Positions 17,904 through 25,490 of a stretch of DNA of 26,677 nt are shown here, piece after piece. Origin of the DNA: Chloroflexota bacterium (GTDB taxonomy: Bacteria > Chloroflexota > Limnocylindria > Limnocylindrales > CSP1-4); the NCBI GenBank assembly GCA_021786265.1, contig JAJYNP010000064.1, positions 1 through 26,677 of the forward strand, in the 5' to 3' direction. The notes below the pieces were generated by a model. It was not told the DNA's origin and made no database searches. It was given only the letters and a program-made list of their open reading frames with translations. Made by a program: the position numbers and the translations under genes. Every line of letters starts with the position of its first letter. The stretch's first letter is position 1.

Positions 17904-18916
17904 GCGACAGGCCGGCCGTCCCCGCGACGAGCGGCGTCCCCACCGTGTTCATCGGTAGCGGCGCGTTCGCCGTCCCCGTCCTCGACGCGCTTGCCGCCGC
18001 CCCCGAGGTGCGACTGGCCGGTGTCGTCACCGCTCTGCCGAGGCCGGCCGGCCGCGGCGAGCGGCTCCGACGATCGCCGGTCGCCGATCGCGCGTCCGCG
18101 CTGGAGATCGGGCCCATCCTGGAGCCCCAGCGGCTGCGCGCGCCGTCGGCCATCGCCGAGATCGAGGCGCTGCGCCCGGGCCTGCTGGTCCTCGCGGACT
18201 ACGGCCAGATCGTGCCCCGCGCGCTGCTCGATCTGCCGGCCCATGGCGCCCTGAACCTGCACCCGTCCCTGCTGCCGCGCCACCGGGGGGCGTCGCCGGT
18301 GCCGGCGACCATCCTGGCCGGGGATCGACAGACCGGCGTCACCCTGATGCTGATGGACGAGGGACTCGACACGGGTCCGGTCGTCGCCCAGGTGGCGGTG
18401 CCGCTCGGCGGCACCGAAACGGCCCCCGAGCTCGAGGCGCTGCTGGCGGAAGAGGGGGCCGACCTGCTGCGGACGGTCCTCGGGGACTGGCTGGCGGGCC
18501 GCCGCGCCGCGCGTGCGCAACCCGAGGAAGGAGCGACCATGACCCGCCCGTTGCACCGTGAGGATGGGCGGCTGGACCCTTCGCGCGACGCGGTGGAGCT
18601 GGAGCGCCAGGTGCGAGCCTATCAACCCTGGCCGGGCACCTGGGCCGAGAGCGTCGCGGGGCGGCTGATCGTCTGGGAAGCCAGGCCGCTCGCGGTGGGA
18701 CCCGAGGTGGGCGTGGGCGCGCGGACGTGGGGCGCCGGGCCCACGCTCGGGCTGATCGTGCCCGACGACGGTGGGCTGGCGGTGCTCGTGTCGGACGGCG
18801 CGCTTCGCCTCGAGGAGGCCCAGCTGGCCGGAGCCAGGCGGATGGCGTCGGCCGAGCTGCGCCGGGGTCATCCGGAGCTCGTCGGAAGCCGGCTCGGCGC
18901 CCCGGCGCTACCATGA
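17900..18916 (+). CDS. fmt: Methionyl-tRNA formyltransferase
   Basis: This 338-residue enzyme transfers a formyl group from 10-formyltetrahydrofolate to initiator Met-tRNA. The N-terminal formyltransferase fold has TVFIGSGAFAVPVLDAL (15-31), LADYGQIVP (98-106) and the catalytic triad region GALNLHPSLLPRHRG (116-130; N119, H121) with D157 in DEGLDTG. The C-terminal OB-like tRNA-binding domain begins at RPLHREDGRLD and contains RAYQPWPGTW. The usual folate-site VAYGQ is LADYGQ here, a mild change. GTG 17900 overlaps the def stop (GTGA). The rlmN start follows 7 bases after the stop. Confidence 0.95.
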   Translation: MSDRPAVPATSGVPTVFIGSGAFAVPVLDALAAAPEVRLAGVVTALPRPAGRGERLRRSPVADRASALEIGPILEPQRLRAPSAIAEIEALRPGLLVLADYGQIVPRALLDLPAHGALNLHPSLLPRHRGASPVPATILAGDRQTGVTLMLMDEGLDTGPVVAQVAVPLGGTETAPELEALLAEEGADLLRTVLGDWLAGRRAARAQPEEGATMTRPLHREDGRLDPSRDAVELERQVRAYQPWPGTWAESVAGRLIVWEARPLAVGPEVGVGARTWGAGPTLGLIVPDDGGLAVLVSDGALRLEEAQLAGARRMASAELRRGHPELVGSRLGAPALP

Positions 18917-18923
18917 ACGCCCC

Positions 18924-20117
18924 ATGTCGGATCGTCGCCCAGAGCCCACCGTCGCCGGCCTCCCGGCCGCGACTCGCGACCTGCGTCCGGGCCTGTCCGG
19001 GCTCCCGGCGGACGAGGTGACCACCTGGCTGGCCTTGCGCGGCGAGGCCGCCTACCGCGGTCGCCAGGTCGCCGACTGGCTGTGGCGCCGGCACGCCATC
19101 GACATCGGGGAGATGCGCACGCTGCCCGTCGCATTGCGCGCTGCGCTCGCGGCGGATTTCCGTGCCGTCACGCTCGAGGACTCCGCGGTCCGCCCTGCCG
19201 ATCGCGGCCTCACCGAGAAGGCGCTGCATCGCCTCGACGACGGGCAGCTCGTGGAGTCCGTGCTCATGCGGTATCCGGGACGGGCGGGGCACCGCGAGCG
19301 GGCCACCGTCTGCATCTCGAGCCAGGTCGGCTGCGCGGTCGGCTGCCCGTTCTGCGCCACGGGAGAGCTCGGCTTCGGACGGGACCTCGACGCCGCGGAG
19401 ATCGTGGACCAGGTCCGCTTCTGGGCGAAGCGGCTGGCGGTCCTCGGGCGACACGTCACGAACGTGGTCTTCATGGGCATGGGGGAGCCGCTGCTTAACC
19501 CCGACGCCGTCCTGGCAGCGGCCGCGGCCATCACCGACCCGGCGCGCTTCGGGCTCGGCGGCCGCCACGTCACCGTCAGCACGAGCGGCGTCACCCCCGG
19601 GATCGAGCGGCTGACGGCGCTCCGGCCCCCGTGGACGCTGGCGGTGTCGCTCCATGCCGCGCGCCCGGCCCTGCGTGACGTGCTCGTTCCGCTCAACCGG
19701 CGCTACCCTGTGGAGGGCGTGGTGGAGGCGGCTACCGCCTATGCGGACGCCACGGGTCGCCGGGTCAGCTACGAGTACGTGATGATCGACGGGGTCAACG
19801 ACACGCCGGCCGACGCGGCGGCGGTCGTGGCCCTGCTCCGGGGCCGGCTGGCGCACGTCAACCTGATCCCCATGAACCCCGTCGCTCACACGACCTGGCT
19901 CCCCAGCGGGCCCGAGCGCGTCGAGCGGTTCGCGGCGGCGCTCCGCGACTCGGGCATCGCGACCACGATCCGGCGCAACCGGGGTGAGGAGATCGGCGCC
20001 GCGTGCGGCCAGCTGGCGGCCGAGCGCGCCGGCCTGCCGGCGCCCGCGACGGTGCGCCGGAGGCGCGCGCATCTCGAACAGGCAGGGGCGGCGTCGCTCG
20101 CCGGCCGGCGCGAGTGA
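18924..20117 (+). CDS. rlmN: Dual-specificity 23S rRNA/tRNA adenine-C2 methyltransferase (RlmN)
   Basis: This 397-residue radical-SAM enzyme methylates A2503 of 23S rRNA and A37 of some tRNAs. The iron-sulfur cysteines are C137, C141 and C144 (QVGCAVGCPFCATG), with C130 in ERATVCISS just upstream. GMGEPLLNPDAV (185-196), STSGVTPGIERL (219-230), SLHAARPALRD and LIPMNPV are further RlmN motifs. The methyl-carrying cysteine is C361 in RRNRGEEIGAACGQL. I start at ATG 18924 because the upstream open frame overlaps fmt and has no family similarity. No Shine-Dalgarno is visible; TACCAT at 18909-18914 is a weak -10 candidate at the same spacing as ileS, so this gene may be read both from def and from its own leaderless start. 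Its stop overlaps rpe (GTGA). Confidence 0.95.
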   Translation: MSDRRPEPTVAGLPAATRDLRPGLSGLPADEVTTWLALRGEAAYRGRQVADWLWRRHAIDIGEMRTLPVALRAALAADFRAVTLEDSAVRPADRGLTEKALHRLDDGQLVESVLMRYPGRAGHRERATVCISSQVGCAVGCPFCATGELGFGRDLDAAEIVDQVRFWAKRLAVLGRHVTNVVFMGMGEPLLNPDAVLAAAAAITDPARFGLGGRHVTVSTSGVTPGIERLTALRPPWTLAVSLHAARPALRDVLVPLNRRYPVEGVVEAATAYADATGRRVSYEYVMIDGVNDTPADAAAVVALLRGRLAHVNLIPMNPVAHTTWLPSGPERVERFAAALRDSGIATTIRRNRGEEIGAACGQLAAERAGLPAPATVRRRRAHLEQAGAASLAGRRE

Positions 20118-21052
20118 ACGGGGGGCGGGCTCGGCTGGCGGCCGGAATCCTGGAGGCGGACTTCGGGAACCTCTACCGCGTGGTCCGCAAGCTGGAACGG
20201 GCCGGCGCGGACCGCCTGCATCTGGACGTGATGGACGGGCATTTCGTTCCGAGCCTGACCTTCGGAGCCGACATCGTCCGGGCCCTGCGCCGGCTCACAC
20301 GGCTGCCCCTGGACGTCCACCTGCTGGTCGACCGGCCCTCGGCGCTGGTGGAAGGGCTCATCGCAGCCGGATCGGATTCCATCACGATGCACGTCGAGGC
20401 CCCCGAGCCGGCAGAGCGCCTCCTGGAGGCCCTGAGGGCGGTTCGTCGCGCCGGGCTGGGCCCCGGCCTCGCCGTCAACCCGGCCACGCCGGTGGCGGCG
20501 CTCGCCCCGTTTCGCGAGGCGCTCGACATCGCACTGGTGCTCATGGTCGACCCCGCGACCTCGGGCCAGCGGTTTCGCCGGGAGATCGCCGGCAAGGTGG
20601 CGGACGCGCGCGAGCTGTTCGCGGCCCGCCCGCATGGGTGGGAGGTGCACGTCGAGGGCGGGATCGGGCGCGAGACCGCCGACGTGGTCGGTGGGTTCGG
20701 CGCAGACATCCTGATCGTCGGCTCGGCGCTCTTCGAGCGCGGCCACGACGTGGCGCGCGAGATCCGCCTGGTCAAGGCGCTGGCCGATGAGGGGTGGACG
20801 CGGGAGATCGGCCGGGGCGAGCCGCCCATCCCGCGAGAGTCGTGGTCGGTGGTGGCCACGCTGCCCCATCCCGACGCGGACGAGCTCAGCCGCACCATCG
20901 AGCGAGCCGGGATCCCGACGCTCGTCCTGCGGACCGGCCCGTTCGTCCCCGGGATCGATGCCCAGCGCGTGGTGATGGTACCGGCCTCTGCCGAGGTCTT
21001 CGCGCGGAAGCGGTTCGGTCTCGGGTTCGCCGAGGAGGACGAGGCACTGTGA
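20114..21052 (+). CDS. rpe: Ribulose-phosphate 3-epimerase-like TIM barrel with extra C-terminal domain
   Basis: Residues 5-225 match Rpe: HLDVMDGHFVPSLTFG (36-51; H36, D38), DVHLLVDRP (67-75; H69), GLAVNPATP (118-126) and VGSALF near 202-207. Rpe interconverts ribulose 5-phosphate and xylulose 5-phosphate in the pentose phosphate and Calvin pathways. Three normally invariant spots differ: ILSADF is ILEADF (E14), NPGFGGQ is DPATSGQ (146-152), and the catalytic/metal Asp of DGG is Glu (E181 in VEGGIG). About 85 further residues (228-312) extend beyond the usual length of roughly 220 and look like a small alpha/beta domain, for example WSVVATLPHPDADEL and RVVMVPASAEVFARKRFGL. Activity should therefore not be taken for granted. 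GTG 20114 overlaps rlmN, and the stop overlaps the PAP2 gene. Confidence 0.8.
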   Translation: MNGGRARLAAGILEADFGNLYRVVRKLERAGADRLHLDVMDGHFVPSLTFGADIVRALRRLTRLPLDVHLLVDRPSALVEGLIAAGSDSITMHVEAPEPAERLLEALRAVRRAGLGPGLAVNPATPVAALAPFREALDIALVLMVDPATSGQRFRREIAGKVADARELFAARPHGWEVHVEGGIGRETADVVGGFGADILIVGSALFERGHDVAREIRLVKALADEGWTREIGRGEPPIPRESWSVVATLPHPDADELSRTIERAGIPTLVLRTGPFVPGIDAQRVVMVPASAEVFARKRFGLGFAEEDEAL

Positions 21053-22314
21053 ACGGCCGGCCGGCGCAGTCGAGCGACGGCGGGGGCGCCACGGCGGGCG
21101 CGGTAGCCGCCCCACGGGCTGACGCGCGGGCTGACAGGGACGGCACGCGGTCGACCGCGCTCGGCGAGCGCAACAACCGGATCCTGCTGATCGCCGTCGC
21201 GCTCTACGTGGCCATCCTCAGCGGTCTCATGATCGCCAGGGGGATCGGCGTGACGCCGGACGTCCTGCTCGTCGGGTTCGGGCTGGCCGCCGTTGTCCTT
21301 GGGCGCGGCCGGCTCTTCTTCCGCGACTGGGTCCCGTTCATCGCGCTGTTCTTCGCCTACGAGCTGATGCGCGGGTACGCGGACGATTTCGGTATGGCGA
21401 TCCACGTCACCGACGTGATCGCGATCGACCGGATCATCGGGCTGGGCGCGCTGCCAACCCAGTGGCTGCAGGGGTGGTTCCATCCGGCGGCCGGCCCCGA
21501 CCTGGTCGCCGTCGGCGCGACGATCGTGTACTTCCTCCACTTCCCGCTGCCGCTGGCCGTCGGGTTCCTGCTCTGGCTCAAGCGGCGGGCGCTCTACTAC
21601 GACTTCGTGGCCGCCCTGATCGTGCTGTGCATCGCCGGCTTCGTGACCTTCCTCTTCGTGCCGGTCGCGCCCCCCTGGTACGCGGCCCAGCACGGCTTCC
21701 TGAACGGCCCCGACGGACGCCCGCTGATCCAGTACCTGAAGCCGGTGGGCTTCGACGAGCTGGCCTCCTGGCTGGGATTCAACGGCCACTACCTCTACAC
21801 GTACACGTTCTATGACATCGGACCGAACCCGGTGGCCGCGTTTCCCTCGCTGCATGCCGGGTTCCCGTTCCTCGCGTTCCTGTTCGCGCTGCGCGGGTTC
21901 GGGCGCGTGGGCTGGCTCGTTCTCGGGTACTTCGCGCTGGTCGTGTTCTCGATCGTCTACCTGGGCGACCACTACGTGATCGACGCGATCGCCGGGGTCG
22001 CCTACGCGTCCGCCTCCTACGCGCTCGTGGCGCACGCGCCGACGTGGTTCCGCGGGATGCTCGATCGCCTGCGCGACGATGCGCTGGGCGAGCCGCGGAC
22101 CGCCGGCGTCGCCGGACACGCGGCGCTCGTCGGGCGCGTCCACGTCGCGTGGCGCAGCCTCGCGCTCGGCCTCTCGGCCGCGGGCGTCGGCGCCGTGGCG
22201 GTCGGGGCGCTCGCCTGGCATGGCGTGCCGGCTGGTTCGTTCGCCTACGCCATCCCGGCCGTGGTGGTGCTCCTCGGGGCATCCGTGGCCGCCGCCGGCC
22301 TGTTCCGGCGCTGA
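21049..22314 (+). CDS. PAP2-superfamily integral membrane phosphatase/phosphotransferase (PAP2_3-like)
   Basis: The 421-residue protein has a disordered N-terminus (about 1-40), six or more membrane helices and the PAP2 active-site motifs PSLHAGFPF (catalytic H269) and YLGDHYVID (H308, D312). The wide spacing and PSLHAG/GDHYVID forms resemble the inositol-phosphoceramide-synthase-like PAP2_3 branch, which moves head groups or phosphates on lipids. Here that could be a polyprenyl or phosphatidylinositol substrate. A further helix or two near the C-terminus (about 365-385, 395-418) lie outside the core. GTG 21049 overlaps the rpe stop and dtd begins 2 bases after its end. No function link to rpe is apparent. 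Confidence 0.85.
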   Translation: MNGRPAQSSDGGGATAGAVAAPRADARADRDGTRSTALGERNNRILLIAVALYVAILSGLMIARGIGVTPDVLLVGFGLAAVVLGRGRLFFRDWVPFIALFFAYELMRGYADDFGMAIHVTDVIAIDRIIGLGALPTQWLQGWFHPAAGPDLVAVGATIVYFLHFPLPLAVGFLLWLKRRALYYDFVAALIVLCIAGFVTFLFVPVAPPWYAAQHGFLNGPDGRPLIQYLKPVGFDELASWLGFNGHYLYTYTFYDIGPNPVAAFPSLHAGFPFLAFLFALRGFGRVGWLVLGYFALVVFSIVYLGDHYVIDAIAGVAYASASYALVAHAPTWFRGMLDRLRDDALGEPRTAGVAGHAALVGRVHVAWRSLALGLSAAGVGAVAVGALAWHGVPAGSFAYAIPAVVVLLGASVAAAGLFRR

Positions 22315-22316
22315 CC

Positions 22317-22781
22317 GTGCGCCTCCTGCTCCAGCGCGTCAGCCGGGCCGAGGTTCGCGTGGACGGCCGCGCGGTGGGGAGCATCGGGCGCGGACTGGTG
22401 GCGCTCGTCGGGGTGGGTCATGGCGACACGCGGGATCTCGCGCGCACGATGGCTCGCCGGACGGTCGAGCTTCGCATCTTCCCTGACGACGCGGGCCGGA
22501 CCAACCGGTCGCTGCTCGACGTGGGCGGGGGCGTCCTGGCCGTGAGCCAGTTCACGCTGTACGCAGACACCAGCCGCGGGCGTCGCCCCTCGTTCCTGCG
22601 GGCCGCCGCGCCGGAGGTGGGGGCGCGCCTGTACGACGCCTACGCCGATGAGCTGGAGGCCCTGGGGGTCCCGGTGAGCCGGGGGGTATTCGGGGCCAGG
22701 ATGGAGGTCGACCTCGTGAACGACGGGCCGTTCACGATCTGGCTGGACGCGGAGGGAGACGGCGCGCCGGCGCCGGAATGA
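22317..22781 (+). CDS. dtd: D-aminoacyl-tRNA deacylase
   Basis: This 154-residue DTD1-type protein begins MRLLLQRVSRAEVRVDG and carries both family motifs, SQFTLYAD (77-84) and NDGPFT (135-140, usually NxGPVT). The Gly-Pro of the second motif forms the cross-dimer cis-Pro that rejects L-amino acids. It hydrolyses D-aminoacyl-tRNA and glycyl-tRNA(Ala), protecting translation. The first motif's usual SQFTL is intact. GTG 22317 lies 2 bases after the PAP2 stop, so translation is coupled. A short Gly/Pro tail (about 145-154) ends the protein. It is last in the def operon, and a 6-bp hairpin begins 1 base after its stop. Confidence 0.95.
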   Translation: MRLLLQRVSRAEVRVDGRAVGSIGRGLVALVGVGHGDTRDLARTMARRTVELRIFPDDAGRTNRSLLDVGGGVLAVSQFTLYADTSRGRRPSFLRAAAPEVGARLYDAYADELEALGVPVSRGVFGARMEVDLVNDGPFTIWLDAEGDGAPAPE

Positions 22782-22782
22782 G

Positions 22783-22798
22783 CGCTCGCACTCGAGCG
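22783..22798 (+). terminator. Hairpin directly after dtd, possible terminator
   Basis: CGCTCG-CACT-CGAGCG is a perfect 6-bp stem-loop one base after the dtd stop. No T-run follows. With rpmB convergent downstream, it is placed where a terminator is expected, but it is short. Confidence 0.35.
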
Positions 22799-22920
22799 GG
22801 CGGGCCGCCGGAGGGTGGCGTGCGCCCTCGATGAGCGCGCACGCCGCAGCCAGCAAGGACGCCGGGTGCGCGACGGCCGCGACGGAACCGGGCGACGCGG
22901 GTGATGCTGCCCGGGTGGCG

Positions 22921-22940
22921 CGGCCGGTGTGCCGCGGCCG
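22921..22940 (-). terminator. Hairpin after rpmB, possible terminator
   Basis: Two copies of the self-complementary CGGCCG (22921-22926 and 22935-22940) can pair around an 8-base loop, starting 6 bases beyond the rpmB stop on the minus strand. It lacks a T-run. The rest of the 165-bp gap between dtd and rpmB (22782-22946) shows no gene or RNA I can support. Confidence 0.32.
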
Positions 22941-22946
22941 GGTCCG

Positions 22947-23141
22947 TCAGGCCGACCTGGCGAGGGTGCGGCGGCAGCGGGTGCAGACGAGCGCGTTCAC
23001 GAGCTTGCCGCCGCGCTCCACCTGGAGCCGGTGCAGGTTGGGCTCGCAGCGCCGGTGGGCGCGGACGCGGTTCATGCCGCTCGACTGGGGGTTGTAGCCA
23101 CCCATCGAGGTCTTTCCGCAGATCGCGCAGGAGCGGGCCAT
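22947..23141 (-). CDS. rpmB: 50S ribosomal protein L28 (zinc-binding form)
   Basis: The 64-residue minus-strand protein begins MARSCAICGK and has GYNPQSSGMNRVRAHRR (15-31) and KLVNALVCTRC, the L28 pattern. C5/C8 and C53/C56 form a zinc ribbon, the C+ form. L28 belongs to the 50S subunit. The ATG at 23141 has GAGGAA 3 bases upstream and this start gives the standard length; a longer open frame upstream has no L28 similarity. Promoter: extended -10 TGCTATAGT on the minus strand at 23216-23208, giving a leader of about 60 bases. It is divergent from asp23-fakA-recG, a common neighbourhood for rpmB. Confidence 0.96.
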   Translation of the reverse strand: MARSCAICGKTSMGGYNPQSSGMNRVRAHRRCEPNLHRLQVERGGKLVNALVCTRCRRTLARSA

Positions 23142-23206
23142 GGGTTCCTCGGGTATCGGTTCAGGGACGAGAGCGGGCGCGCCGTGGCTGTGGCGCAGCG
23201 GTTGCG

Positions 23207-23216
23207 TACTATAGCA
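23207..23216. promoter_or_regulatory. Symmetric divergent -10 element between rpmB and asp23
   Basis: Minus strand: TGCTATAGT, an extended -10 for rpmB, with TTG-containing sequence (GGTTGT) 17 bases upstream. Plus strand: the same bases read TACTAT (23207-23212), a plausible -10 for asp23 with transcription near 23219 and the GGAAGGAA ribosome-binding site about 20 bases on. The palindromic core CTATAG is shared. The minus-strand promoter is the stronger call; the plus-strand one lacks a -35. Confidence 0.5.
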
Positions 23217-23268
23217 TGTCGTTCGATCGCACAACCACCGGAAGGAACGCCCCACGATCCCGAAGCCG

Positions 23269-23628
23269 TTGCCAGGACACGCGCTCGCCACGCGGCGCGC
23301 CGTCGCCGATCTCGTTCGCCAGGCGGCCGCCACCTCGTACGGCGTGGTTGGCTTCACGAACCCGGACCTGCGTACACGGGTGCTGTCGCTGGTGCGCTAC
23401 AGCGCCCCCGGCGTGACCGTCCGGATCTCACCGACGCTCGACGTCAGGATCTCGCTGCGGGTCGCCTTCGGCGTCCCGATCGCCGAGGTCGCCAGCAACG
23501 TGGAGTCCGCCGTGCGCTACGCGCTTCACCAGGCGCTGGGCCGCGACGTCGACAGCCTGGTGATCCACGTCGGCGGGTTGCAGGTGCGACGCGCGGCGAA
23601 GACGGAGACCGGAGCCGTGCCCGAGTGA
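23269..23628 (+). CDS. Asp23/Gls24-family envelope-stress protein
   Basis: The protein of about 119-123 residues matches the Asp23/Gls24 family: VADLVRQAAATSYGVVGFTNP near the N-terminus, then VRISPTLDVRISLRVAFGVPIAEVASNVESAVRYAL. Gram-positive members sit at the membrane or cell wall and respond to envelope or alkaline stress; the molecular role is unclear. Start choice is a problem. TTG 23269 is the first canonical start, but the good Shine-Dalgarno GGAAGGAA (23240-23247) is 21 bases away. An ATC at 23257, 9 bases after that site, would give MPKPLPGHALATRR. The stop overlaps the GTG of fakA. The asp23-fakA-recG order is typical of Bacillota and Chloroflexota. Confidence 0.85.
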   Translation: MPGHALATRRAVADLVRQAAATSYGVVGFTNPDLRTRVLSLVRYSAPGVTVRISPTLDVRISLRVAFGVPIAEVASNVESAVRYALHQALGRDVDSLVIHVGGLQVRRAAKTETGAVPE

Positions 23629-25490
23629 GCCGGCGGGGCGCCGACGGTGACGGGCTGCTCGATGCGTTCCGCGGGGCGCTCGCGATGCTCGAACAGTCTG
23701 CCGAGGCGATCAACGCGCTGAACGTGTTCCCCGTGCCGGACGGCGATACCGGCTCGAACATGCTCGCCACGCTGCGGGCAGCGCTGGCCGAGGCCGAGGC
23801 GATCCCGGCCGAGGAACGCAACGTGGGCACGGTGGCCGCGGCGATCAGCCACGGGGCCCTCATGGGCGCACGCGGCAACAGCGGCGTGATCCTCTCGCAG
23901 ATCCTGCGCGGGATGGCGCACGCGCTCGCCGGCCGGCCGCGCATGGGCCCGCTGGACCTGGCGCACGCCCTGGCCACCGGCAGCCAGACGGCGCACAGCG
24001 CGGTCCTGCGGCCCGTGGAGGGGACGATCCTGACGGTGGTCCGGGAGGCATCCGCCGCCGCCGTGTCGGCCGCCGAGCACGACCCGGACATGGAGGCCGT
24101 CCTGGGTGCCGCCGTCGAGGCCGCGGAACAGGCCGTCGCCCGCACCCCGTCGCTGCTGCCGGTCCTTCGCGAGGCGGGCGTGGTGGACGCGGGAGGGGAG
24201 GGGCTCTACCGGATCCTGCAGGGCGCGCTCAGGTCGACCCTGGGCCGCACGGCGCCGGCCGAGATGGCGGCCGGGGAGGCGGCGCATCCCGCGGCGGTCA
24301 TCGCGAGCGCCGACGAGGGGTTCGGGTACGAGACCATGTTCCTGGTGGTCCCGCCGATCGGCCACGCCCTCGACCTCGACGCCATCCGCGGGCGACTCGC
24401 CGATCTCGGCGAGTCGGTCCTGGTCGCCGGGGACTCGCGCGCCGTCAAGGTGCACGTCCACAACGAGCGACCCGACCTGGTGATCGGCTACGGGCTCTCG
24501 CTCGGGCAGCTCAGCCACGTCAGCGTAGAGAACCTGGACCGGCAGGCCCGCGAGGCCCGGGAGGCGCGGGCTCACGGTTTCACGGGGACGGGCGCCGCCA
24601 CGGGTCTCGGGCAGGAACGGGAGCTGGCGGCCGGCAGCGGCCATGGCCAGTATGGAGGGACGGTCGCGACGGCGACGTCGAGCGTCCCGGAGACGACGGG
24701 AGCCGCGGTGGCCGCCGCCGTCCTGGTGGAGGCGGGCACCGGGGCGCATCCCGGCCCGTTCGCGCACGGCGGGAACGGGCACGGCCCGGGCCATGAACAG
24801 GTCGGCATCGCGCACGACCGCGTCCCCCACGCCGGACCGCCGATCGTGGCGGTGGCTTCCGGGGACGGGATCGTCGCGATCCTCCGGAGCTTCGGCGTGG
24901 CCCAGGTGGTGGGCGGCGGCCAGTCCGCGAACCCCTCGGCCGGGGAGATCCTCAGGGCGGCGCAGGGACTGTGCACGGACGAGGTGCTGGTGCTGCCCAA
25001 CAACCCGAACGTCAAGCTCGCGGCGCAGCAGGCCTCCGCCCTCGCTCGGGACACGCGGATCGTGGTGGTGCCCACGCGCAACGCCCCGGAGGGCTTCGCG
25101 GCGCTGCTCGCCTACGAGCCCGCCCGCGACGCCGAGGCCAACGCGGCGGCCATGCTGGCAGCCGCACGCAGCATCCAGACGCTCCAGGTGACGGACGCGG
25201 TACGTGACGCGAAGATCGGCGGGCGCAAGGTGAAGAAAGGCCACACCATCGTGCTCGATCCCGACGACGGCCTGGTCGCGGCGGATTCCGATCGCTCGGC
25301 CGCGGTCCTCGCCGGCGTGGCGACCCTGCGTCCCGGCTTCGAGCTGGTGACCGTCTACTACGGTGACGGCGCGGACCTCGGGGAGGCGGAGGCGCTCACG
25401 ACGTCGCTGCGAGCGGCGCTGCCGGACGCGGAGGTCGAGCTGGTCCACGGAGGACAGCCGCACTACCGATACCTCCTCGCCGCCGAATGA
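23625..25490 (+). CDS. fakA: Fatty-acid kinase subunit FakA-like (DhaL domain, DegV-associated)
   Basis: The 621-residue protein starts with a DhaL/DAK2 ATP-binding domain (about 10-205): NVFPVPDGDTGSNM (33-46; Mg-binding D39 and D41), GARGNSGVILSQIL (81-94) and LRPVEGTILTVVREA. Residues 228-305 (GYETMFLVVP... VHVHNERPD) are the FakA middle domain. Residues 406-621 are the C-terminal DegV-like part: VASGDGIVAILRSFG, GGQSANPSAGEIL (usually GGQTMNPST) and LPNNPNVKLAAQQA. FakA phosphorylates fatty acids bound to FakB for phospholipid synthesis. No FakB/DegV gene is in the window. A Gly/His/Ala-rich insert of about 100 residues (306-405) sits between the domains and makes the protein longer than the usual 550. 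GTG 23625 overlaps asp23; the stop overlaps recG (ATGA). Confidence 0.9.
   Translation: MSRRGADGDGLLDAFRGALAMLEQSAEAINALNVFPVPDGDTGSNMLATLRAALAEAEAIPAEERNVGTVAAAISHGALMGARGNSGVILSQILRGMAHALAGRPRMGPLDLAHALATGSQTAHSAVLRPVEGTILTVVREASAAAVSAAEHDPDMEAVLGAAVEAAEQAVARTPSLLPVLREAGVVDAGGEGLYRILQGALRSTLGRTAPAEMAAGEAAHPAAVIASADEGFGYETMFLVVPPIGHALDLDAIRGRLADLGESVLVAGDSRAVKVHVHNERPDLVIGYGLSLGQLSHVSVENLDRQAREAREARAHGFTGTGAATGLGQERELAAGSGHGQYGGTVATATSSVPETTGAAVAAAVLVEAGTGAHPGPFAHGGNGHGPGHEQVGIAHDRVPHAGPPIVAVASGDGIVAILRSFGVAQVVGGGQSANPSAGEILRAAQGLCTDEVLVLPNNPNVKLAAQQASALARDTRIVVVPTRNAPEGFAALLAYEPARDAEANAAAMLAAARSIQTLQVTDAVRDAKIGGRKVKKGHTIVLDPDDGLVAADSDRSAAVLAGVATLRPGFELVTVYYGDGADLGEAEALTTSLRAALPDAEVELVHGGQPHYRYLLAAE
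24393..24416 (+). repeat. Perfect 11-bp inverted repeat within fakA
   Basis: CGACTCGCCGA, a TC spacer, and its exact reverse complement TCGGCGAGTCG form a 24-bp palindrome inside the middle domain of fakA, over codons for residues about 257-264 (RLADLGES). It may be chance in GC-rich DNA, or a structured or protein-binding site. Confidence 0.75.

Noticed and set aside
22782..22946. Possible small gene or RNA in the dtd-rpmB gap
   Set aside because: No cloverleaf, no credible ribosome-binding site and only short GC hairpins; nothing more than two possible terminators.
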